From: Owenia fusiformis
Taxonomy: Eukaryota; Annelida; Polychaeta; Sabellida; Oweniidae
NCBI GenBank assembly: GCA_903813345.2
Contig: CAIIXF020000005.1
Span: forward strand, 36,089,375-36,153,374
DNA length: 64,000 nt
Direction: 5' to 3'
Part shown: in pieces, positions 57,001-64,000 of the stretch
How positions within the stretch are numbered: position 1 is the first letter of the stretch
How the letters are laid out: the number at the start of each line of letters is the position of its first letter
Notes under the pieces: generated by a model
What the model was told of the DNA's origin: nothing
Databases searched by the model: none
The model's input: the letters and a program-made list of their open reading frames with translations, nothing else
Position numbers and translations under genes: made by a program

Positions 57001-60000
57001 ATAAATGGAGTAAAATACTCCCACTATTGACAGGCTAAAAGGATTCCTGTATGGATTACAAAAGATGTTGGGTCCAATGTATGCAAGGGAATAATCTCAT
57101 CCATTGTACTTGTAAAGGGTGTTTGGGGAGCAGATGCAAATATTTGAAAGCAGATATTATTTGCCCTGAATTATATGTAGCTGTAGAGGAGACAGTCAAA
57201 ATCCATTGATTCTGATCTGTTGATTTCATGATTCTCAATAAATATGACAAAACAAGACCATTTTGAGCACACATTTGAGATGCATATGTTGCATATCGTG
57301 AGAGTTATCAAGGTGAGATAGCCCCTGAGACACCAGAGGCTAAAATTAAAATTTAAAAAAAATGCAATCATTTTTCTACATTTCTTTAGTAATATGAAAA
57401 AGACAGGACTTTTCTGAGAATATTTGAGGATTATATGTTACGTATCTTAGAAGATATTATTATATGATGCGATATGATTACCCTGGAACGTAAGAAGCTA
57501 AAATTAAAATTTTTGAAATGTATAATCACTTTTCTACTTCTTATTAGTAATAGTATGACAAAGCAAGAGTGCATACACCTTTTTGAGTACATTTGAGATA
57601 GATAATGCTCCATATTTTGGAAGTTATTAATGTGAGATATGGTCGACCCTGGGATGTCAGAAGCCAAAATGAGAATCAATATTATTTTAAATGTACAATT
57701 TTTTTTTTTTTACTTCTTATTAGTAATATTATGACAAAGCAAGAGTACATTCACCATTTTGAGCACATGTGAGATATATGCTCCATATTTTGGAAGTTAT
57801 TATATTAAGGTGAGATATGGTCACCCCTGGGACGTCAGAAGCCAAAATAAGAATTAATATTATTTTAAATGTACAATCATTTTTTTTACTTCTTATTAGT
57901 AATATTATGACAAAGCAAGAGTACATACACCATTTTGAGCACATTTGAGATACATATGCTCCATATTTTGGAAGTTATCAAGGTGAGATATGGTCACCCC
58001 TAGGACGTCAGAAGCCAAAATGAGAATCAATATTTTTAAAAATGTACGATCATTTTTCTACTTCTTATTAGTAATATTATGACAAATCAAGAGTACATAC
58101 ACCATTTTGAGTACATTTGAGATACATATGCACCATATTTTGGAAGTTATCAAGGTGAGATATGGTCACCCCTAGGACGTCAGAAGCCAGAATGAGAATC
58201 AATATTTTTTAAAATGTACAATCATTTTTCTACTTCTTATTAGTAATATTATGACAAAGCAAGAGTACATACACCATTTTGAGTACATTTGAGATACATA
58301 TGCTCCATATTTTGGAAGTTATTAAGGTGAGATATGGTCACCCCTGGGACGTCAGAAGCCAAAATGAGAATTAATATTTTTTAAAATGTACAATCATTTT
58401 TCTACTTCTTATTAGTAATATTATGACAAAGCAAGAGTACATACACCATTTTGAGTACATTTGAGATACATATGCTCCATATTTTGGAAGTTAATAATGT
58501 GAGATATGGTCACCCCTATCCTGCATGATGCCACAATTTTAAATTTCAATAATTTTTTTCTCCGACAGTACAAAAGCTATTCATCCAATTTTAAGTATGT
58601 GATATGAACATATATAGGTCCTTCAGAATGATTTTTTTCAGTACATTTCATACCTTAACAAATCTAAAATAAGTTATTACACGTGGTAGAAGTATGAAAA
58701 TAGGTGGCGCCCCTGTAGTGAATTTCAAGATATGCCCTTATTTTCACCCTAATCCACACAAGAAAATTCATACTGATTGTAAATAATGTTTTTGATAAGA
58801 TTTTATTAGTATTTCAATGTCATTTTACTATTGAAATGTGTTAAAAATTATTTTATACCCCTACCCCCTGTTTGAAAATGAATAGATGGCGCCTCTTTAA
58901 CTGCCCATAGCGAATTTACTTACCACACATTTTTACTCAAGTTAGGATAATTTACTCTAGAGAGTGTCTGGAACAAAATGACACCCTCAAACCTTTTATA
59001 CTAGCCGATCACCGAAATCGGAGCTGGGGACAGCATCATGACTGAATTTTGAATTTTTAATGACGTAAATCAAGATTATTTCTACTCGCATCTGGGTTAT
59101 TGAAATGACACACATTAATTGGCAGACTAGGGGTATGCTCCTGTGCCAAAACATTTGATGTTTAGTAAGCAATGTTCCACAGCTGGATGACTCTAACTGC
59201 ACTTAGCTTCATTCAAGATGGTTGCCAAATTTCTTTCGATTTCGATAAACCTCTGATTTCAGCTAAACTAAGTTGAATCTGGATTCCAAATGTTTTGCCA
59301 TGCAAACTACGTAATAAAGCTAAAGTTGTAAACAACCACAGATAGATGCTCTAACAACCATGATTTGGGAGAATTTTAAAGAAAACAGCTTCACTTAAAA
59401 TGACTCTAACTGAATTTGTCATCATCAAAATCAGTTAGAGTCATTCTAAGTGAAGCTTTTTCTTTTAAATTCTCTGATATCACGGGAGTGTGGGCATTTA
59501 CCGTATTTGAGTTTTTTACAATCCTAGTTTTATTAGTTTGCATGGCGAAACTTTTGGGATCAAAATTCAGCTTAATTTAGCTGAAATGGGAGGTTTGTCG
59601 AAAACGAAAAAATTTCGGCAACCATCTTGAATGAAGCTAACAGGAGTTAGTAGTAAGGTACATTTAGTGCAGTCATTTCTTAGTTTTATACCAGGAGCAA
59701 TACTTTAAAATCTTTCAAGTGAACACTCTGAAAAATTATGGATTAGGACCCCACTTTGGCACTTTTTAAAAATGTTAAGCTCATTTTCTAAAACGAGGAT
59801 CTTCTTTTTCTCAAAGCTTTTTCAAAAGGAACACCACTGGGACTGGTCAGTGTTTATATTGTTCAATGGGAGATAATAAATTTGGGCCGTGAAAATGTGT
59901 GTACATTGGGAGATGTTCAGGTTGGAGGGGTGTTTGGATAGGCAGGTTTTACCGTAAACTGAGGTGAACAAAGGGGAGGCAAAATATTATTTTGGATTTT

Positions 60001-62400
60001 TTACTCAAAAATTGAGTCCTATTCCAAAAAATGGAACCCTATTTTTTAAAGTCATGTCCAACATTTTCTGGCTCTATATCAGCATAAATACCAACATGTT
60101 TTGTAAATGATTTCAAAATGGTATAAGGTCAACATAACATCTCAAGATGAATGTACATGTAATAATAAATAGCCTAAAACATGGTGTTTTTTACCTCATA
60201 TGGTATTTTTGCCACACGCAAATAAGTCTCCAGCTTTAGGGGAAAGGGAGACAGACTGGGGGCATAGGGACCTCTGCTGAGCTGGAACAGTATCACAGTG
60301 TCCCTTGGGTAGTCAGTGCGAGTACTGAAAATATATAAATATTATGAATTAGCTCATAGTGAAATACATGATCTAGCCAAACAATGGAATGTTCATTTTG
60401 GCAGCATTAGAATGTATTATAAGGTCAATATCAGTAAGCAAAGCTTTACACAGGTTTTACACTAATCATTATTCAGAGCATCGCTATTTTCAAAATTTCA
60501 TAACCAGAAAAATATGGTTTTATATGACTACATTGAAAACAAGGCATTAACATGCAAATTTCCCCACCTGCTATTTGTTACAGATGCCAAGTGCTAAAAA
60601 CCAAATACCAAAAACCAACTGTCAAAACAATATGTCACCACTTGTGGTGGTGGTGACATACAAACCAATGCCTTAACCCTGCATTCATTTGCAATGCTAA
60701 ATTTATACTCATACATGTTTTTTCTTGCAACTGAGTCTACAAGCCTATTATTTTGGAAAAGTATTTGAATCATCAAATTCATATTTTACACTGCATGTTT
60801 ATTTTCTTTCAAACATCCCAGACATAACATAACAAGACTGTTTACCTGTTTACCAAAACCAATACATATAGTTGAAATGAGGGTCAGAAAATGACCCTAT
60901 TAGTACCACAGATTGAATATACCATTGAGAAAGGAATAATGATTTTACATTACAGTGTATTAAAGAAATTTGGTGGTTACAGAGTTGACCAATTAGTGCT
61001 ATCATGAGCAGTGGGCAATTTTGTCCAAAATTTTATGGACTTTTTTGAAAGTAATATAAAATAAACAAGGCATTTATATGCACTATGTCACCAATTGCCA
61101 TTTGTTATTAACGCAAAATGCTGGACTCCAGATGCCAAATGCCGAAAAAGGAGGATCATAACAATGTGTCACCACTTTTGATGCTTCTAGATAACATTAT
61201 TGTTAACCTACTCTGAGCTACCTGTGTAGTTTCAAGCAACTCATTATGATACTTAAGGATATTGATAAAAGATTAATTTCCAAATTCATAATTCCTTTTT
61301 TTAGATAACATGATCAGATGCTCATAGTAACGCCCCAACTCCCCTTCCTTTTTTTATCTTATAGGGCCCAAGTATTTGAAGTACCAAGAGTGTCCAATAA
61401 TCAAAATTCACACATTACAAATAATTACGTTTTGTAGTTTTTAGATGTGTATCAAACATTAAATTATGTTATATTACTTTGAAATCTGCAGACTTAGCAC
61501 ATTGACCCTGATTCACAACCTGTCACCCACCACTCGATTATTGGAGCCCTTGGATGTATATACTTGTAACCAATTCACTATTAAGTAACCGGATGCTACT
61601 ATTAACATAACGGTAAAATAGTTGGATACAAATCAACCTCCTTCTGGGTGAAAATGATGAAAATTTCATCCGAGGGAAGTTCATCCATTTTGTTGTAAAG
61701 ACGTAACGTCAACCAGGTGGGGACCAGTGCTTTAAATCAAATCGAGCCTCGGATGAAGAGTCAATTCAATATTCCATTCCCGATAGAATATGTGCCTGAA
61801 CATGCCCCTTTTTGTGATGGCCTACCTTAATCAATTTATTGACATGCAAAACTCCCCATACTCAAAGTATGACAAAAGCTATGAATCAGTTTGTATAAAT
61901 GTTTTACTAATGTTTGACCAAATATTGAACAAATAAAGATTTCTTTTCATGGTTCAACTTACGTGAATGTTATTTTTTCACATGTATTCACTGAGGTCAC
62001 AAAATAGTGATTTATCAAAAGAGGACGAAAATGTATTTATACAAGGCCTAAGTCATCATCAAAAAGTTTCATGTTAAAAAAAGAAATACATTTTATATTT
62101 GCATCCTCCTAATTTTTTACGTCACTTACATTATAGGGATAACGTTAATAATGCATAGCCTGGAGATTCTTTAATTCTGAGTAATTTATTAAAAGTCAAA
62201 GACCAATTCTATGCATTGTATTTTGGTAATCGACATATTTTGATGAGCAATACCAAGTGATAGTGGTAACCTTGGCTCTGCAAATGATGTTCATTTTATT
62301 GATTTGATGTTAAATTTTTTTTCTTGTAATTTATTATATCAATAATATGCAGGCATGTTTTTATAACAGAAATACTATCTTACCTTGAACAACATGGCAT
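47989..62400 (-). CDS. FAXC: Failed axon connections (FAXC)-like GST-fold protein, alternative exon 4
   Basis: Exons in transcription order are 62400-62384, 60324-60195, 53503-53307, then either 4a (52597-52392) or 4b (51771-51575), then 48844-48728 and 48083-47989. Phases agree; the product is 253 aa with 4a or 250 aa with 4b. The thioredoxin-like N-terminal half has SLSPFPLKLETYLRVAKIPY, GKTPWIMYNG and VADSQFCIDYLNKKLDIDLN. The GST C-terminal-like half has WGHGxGRH, NYLMGDKISEVDCAIFG and LVDYVERIKQEVWPDW. These are hallmarks of the FAXC/fax family, related to metaxins and GSTs; Drosophila fax acts in axon growth and C. elegans relatives are cadmium-responsive. No transmembrane segment is present with the exon 1 chosen here, unlike vertebrate FAXC. 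Intron 2 holds a large foldback element. Confidence 0.9.
48393..48579. mobile_element. CAGGCCCGTAGCC-family element with a 25-G run
   Basis: CAGGCCCGTAGCCAGGATTT at the left, GCTACGGGCCTG at the right, opposite in orientation to the copy at 47706. It contains a run of 25 G at 48544-48568. Lies in FAXC intron 5. Confidence 0.78.
48728..48844 (-). CDS. FAXC: FAXC coding exon 5 (117 nt)
   Basis: Acceptor TTATTTTAG, donor ACAG|GTAATT. Encodes EKNYLMGDKISEVDCAIFGM through HSPGSPHLKFVT, the GST C-terminal-like core, with the family's MGDK and D-x-x-x-FG elements. Confidence 0.94.
49080..49198. mobile_element. GTGGTGACAT-family element, diverged
   Basis: TTTCACCACCTACCATTTGT at the left and TTGTGGTGGTTACAT at the right, with CCAACCACCAAATGC inside. 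Lies in FAXC intron 4 (with exon 4b used). Confidence 0.55.
49884..51551. mobile_element. 1.7-kb imperfect palindrome beside FAXC exon 4b
   Basis: Outer arms: GGCATCAAAGG with CGGATCAGAAACTAAATAAA on the left, and TTTATTTAGTTTTCGATCCG with TTGATGCC on the right. Inner arms TTAAAGGGACCCAACACC (50066-50083) and GGTGTTGGGTCCCTTTAA (51318-51335) are perfect inverted repeats. No coding frame recognised inside. Confidence 0.65.
51575..51771 (-). CDS. FAXC: FAXC alternative coding exon 4b (197 nt)
   Basis: Acceptor AATTTTAG, donor CTTG|GTTAGT. Encodes AIASWRWYIDKTKAIKQLIS, then VVWYVGRMVKKSTWGHGIGR and DLSALSNFLG. It matches the FAXC family at the RW motif just after LYW and at WGHGIGRH. Entry and exit phases equal those of 4a, but including both exons would break the frame. 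Confidence 0.85.
52392..52597 (-). CDS. FAXC: FAXC alternative coding exon 4a (206 nt)
   Basis: Acceptor TTGCTTAG, donor TTAG|GTGACT. Encodes GMCAETFGDDLTVLEDILPY through WGHGMGRHSVEE and DLDALAGQLG. It occupies the same position and phase as 4b. It is less like the vertebrate FAXC segment at its start than 4b. Confidence 0.82.
53307..53503 (-). CDS. FAXC: FAXC coding exon 3 (197 nt)
   Basis: Acceptor TACTTTTCAG, donor TG|GTAGTT. Encodes KGKTPWIMYNGESVADSQFC and ends AFQKMTEENLYW; the Trp codon is completed by G at the start of exon 4a or 4b. Confidence 0.94.
54595..59035. mobile_element. 4.4-kb foldback-type element with arms of 172-bp tandem units
   Basis: Ends TGCTGTCCCCAGCTCTGATT and its near-complement at 59016-59035. 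About 520 bp of outer arm is unique in each half. Then come direct 172-bp repeats: in the left half TTCTGACGTCCCAGGGGTGA recurs at 55274, 55447, 55619 and 55791; in the right half the same unit is inverted, about seven copies at 57300-58510. The centre (56230-57290) is also an imperfect inverted repeat. No transposase frame was recognised. This architecture is that of foldback (FB/Galileo-like) elements. Lies in FAXC intron 2. Confidence 0.85.
59193..59650. mobile_element. 458-bp palindromic miniature element
   Basis: CTAACTGCACTTAGCTTCAT at the left; the complement of the right end reads CTAACTCCTGTTAGCTTCAT. Pairing continues through AAGATGGTTGCC and beyond. A second hairpin, ATGACTCTAACTG / CAGTTAGAGTCAT, sits at the centre. 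Confidence 0.8.
60195..60324 (-). CDS. FAXC: FAXC coding exon 2 (130 nt)
   Basis: Acceptor TATTTTCAG, donor GAG|GTAAAA. Encodes DTVILFQLSRGPYAPSLSPF and the KLETYLRVAKIPYE helix of the thioredoxin-like domain. Confidence 0.93.
60540..60662. mobile_element. GTGGTGACAT-family element
   Basis: AAGGCATTAACATGCAAATT and CACCTGCTATTTGTTACAGA at the left, ATGTCACCACTTGTGGTGGT at the right. Lies in FAXC intron 1. Confidence 0.6.
61068..61192. mobile_element. GTGGTGACAT-family element
   Basis: AAGGCATTTATATGCACTAT and GTCACCAATTGCCATTTGTT at the left, ACAATGTGTCACCACTTTTG at the right. Lies in FAXC intron 1, about 400 bp from the previous copy and in the same orientation. Confidence 0.55.
62384..62400 (-). 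CDS. FAXC: FAXC candidate coding exon 1 (17 nt)
   Basis: ATG CCA TGT TGT TCA AG followed by GTAAGA. AG plus T from exon 2 gives Ser, so the protein would begin MPCCSSTRTDYPRDTVILFQ. Phase and donor fit, but another 5' exon outside the window is possible because vertebrate FAXC has a longer N-terminus. Confidence 0.5.
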
Positions 62401-62611
62401 ATTGAAGAATCGCTTATGACTAGTTCTATGTAACTTTGAAAAATCAATATATGCAAGAAGTTAGAGGTGAAACATTGTTAGCTCACGTGGGTGAACTGCT
62501 ATTGTTATTTTTTATTATACTGTCCTGTTGACACACAACCCAGGATTGGTTTGATTTAAAAAAAATTCTGTCTGTTATAAAATCTGCAATAAAGGGGCTC
62601 CCAAGGCAGGG

Positions 62612-63613
62612 CTCTCGCAAGGTATTTAGACTGTGGCGCAGCACCACACTCTATTTAGCTCCCTCCACACCCTATTGTCAAATCATGACTGTTTCCACAG
62701 TCTAAACTTGACTAAATATATAATAATAGCATGTAATGAAGGACCCACGGTCCTGTGCTCACACAGTTTGGAACCTTCAGAGGAACATATATCCTGAATT
62801 TCAAACAAAAATATTGATTTGGATTAAAGGTCAAATCCCAAAACTAATGTCAGATTTGAACTCCTGGCAACTTGTAGATGATTTCAAAAAAAATTTGGTC
62901 AAATTGAAGCAAGTTGAAAAATAACTTATTTTTACTGTTTTTTGACGTCAAATATCTCAAAAACTGTAAAAATTTGATGCTGACATACTATATTGAGCAA
63001 TAGGGAATGCTTAAATCTAGTAATGATGTAATTCATTGCAAGAAATGATCAAGTATAAGGCAAACTTTGAGAAACTTGTCAATCACAAAACCTGCCATTG
63101 ACTTTATACATGAGAAAGTTTCCTGAAAATCCTACTTTTTGTCAAATTTTATATACACCAAAAACTGTAATTCTCAGAGCTTTGAAATCTTCAGAGGACA
63201 TAAGTTGCATATACAGCAACTACTAAAAGTTATTTGAAAGTTCTACTTCAACAAAGTGTCTAGTATTTACAGAAAATTTGACTTTTTGATGTCAAAATCT
63301 GCAATTTCTCGGAAACCGGGCGAACTTGGAAAATGGCGATGATAGGTCAAATAGGCATTATGGATATGCATAAAATGAATGTGGATATGACTCAATCCGA
63401 ATAGCAGTTTTAATTTGTGCGGCCAATGTTGACGGACGGACCGACGGACCATCCGGACGGATGGACCAACGGACGGACGGACGCCTGGTCGATCCCATAG
63501 GCTCACTGTGTGAGACAAAAAGGATAAAACATAACATAAATATGATTTATCATGATTGAATGGTTATTCTGAAGATGTTAGCATCACGCCCTAAATATTT
63601 CCTGGTAAGAGCC
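62612..63613. mobile_element. CAGGGCTCTC-family element with a nested insertion
   Basis: Starts CAGGGCTCTCGCAAGG and ends CCTGGTAAGAGCCCTG. Compared with the 225-bp copy at 32507-32731 it is interrupted after AGCATGTAA (about 62738) by about 770 bp ending near GTGTGAGACAAAA (about 63515). That insert carries the GGACGGACCGACGG tract and the AAGTTCAAATCTGAC-like unit. Confidence 0.6.
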
Positions 63614-64000
63614 CTGCGAGGGGTATGTGACAAGGTTACGTGACCTAAAAAAATGTGACTAAATGTGACTTTGGGGTACTAAAAATGGATGAATATGACA
63701 AATAAATGCCTGCAAGTAACAATTTTGAACATTGACCGGACTGATAAGGGTTGCAAAAGTGACAAAAATAGACAATTCGCTCTGAATGTAAATGGATGCA
63801 AGTAAAAGTGACTTATTCTAATAATCAGTTACCCAGTTTGTATGTTTTGACTGACTAAAAAGGAATGAATCTGACATAATATGACAAGTAAACTTTAAAT
63901 GTGACTAATGACAATTTTGGAATTCTAAAAGTGACTAAGCGACCTCACTACCCCTTCTTGGGAGTAATAAGGTAAGTTAACCTAAAAAGCCCATATGATA
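63614..64000. other. Right edge, no gene seen
   Basis: Contains loose repeats of AAATGTGACTAAATGTGACTTT type (TGACTAA/TGACAA words between 63640 and 63950). No coding feature recognised. Confidence 0.35.

Noticed and set aside
55170-57944. Several 60-80 codon frames with SKWCMYSCFVI-like peptides on both strands
   Set aside because: They are translations of the 172-bp repeat unit in the foldback element; none has a conserved domain.
1-64000. tRNA, rRNA or other structured RNA genes
   Set aside because: I looked for tRNA-like T-loop and D-loop blocks and for rRNA motifs while reading and found none I could support; a covariance-model scan would be decisive.

Overview
The window is animal nuclear DNA. 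It is AT-rich, its genes are split into short exons with GT-AG introns of up to about 7 kb, and the introns and spacers are full of short inverted-repeat elements, minisatellites and palindromes. The proteins have clear animal homologues. The repeat families (GTGGTGACAT ends, ACAGTAAAACCTG ends, CAGGCCCGTAGCC ends, CCGTCCGTCCG tracts) and a secreted fibrinogen-domain protein suggest a marine invertebrate, probably a mollusc or another spiralian. I cannot name the species, and that placement is inference.

Five protein-coding loci can be rebuilt; most of their exons are too short to stand out as open reading frames. (1) Minus strand, 26327 to 8901: a four-exon homologue of C20orf27/ADISSP (DUF4517), 166 aa. 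(2) Plus strand, 26519 to 38914: a nine-exon MAK16 homologue, 295 aa, for 60S ribosome assembly. Its start codon is 191 bp from that of ADISSP, head to head, with NRF-1-like and ETS-like motifs between them. (3) Plus strand, 36400 to 37964: an intronless uronyl 2-sulfotransferase-like gene nested in MAK16 intron 8. It is split by a 534-bp insertion flanked by ACAAT direct repeats; the two halves are otherwise in one frame. (4) Minus strand, 46422 to 41354: a three-exon gene for a secreted 707-aa protein with a signal peptide, a helical region and two tandem fibrinogen-related domains. (5) Minus strand, 62400 to 47989: a homologue of Failed axon connections (FAXC, GST-like fold), about 250 aa, with two alternative versions of its fourth coding exon.

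Layout: 1-8900 holds no convincing gene, but has short inverted-repeat elements, a 28-bp minisatellite and a 3.6-kb palindrome built from a decayed transposon (4089-7709). 8901-26327 is ADISSP; its intron 2 carries about 17 copies of a 55-bp repeat that includes the exon 3 splice acceptor and the first exon 3 codons. 26519-38914 is MAK16, with a complete 749-bp non-autonomous hAT element in intron 3 and the nested sulfotransferase in intron 8. 39000-41300 is repeat-rich spacer. 41354-46422 is the fibrinogen-domain gene. 47989-62400 is FAXC; its intron 2 contains a 4.4-kb foldback element with arms made of 172-bp tandem units, and its intron 4 contains a 1.7-kb palindrome next to alternative exon 4b. 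62400-64000 is the FAXC upstream region with nested repeats.

The genes do not form a pathway. The only likely functional link is the shared promoter of ADISSP and MAK16. Exon borders were placed by eye from homology, splice consensus and reading-phase agreement; no transcript evidence was available.
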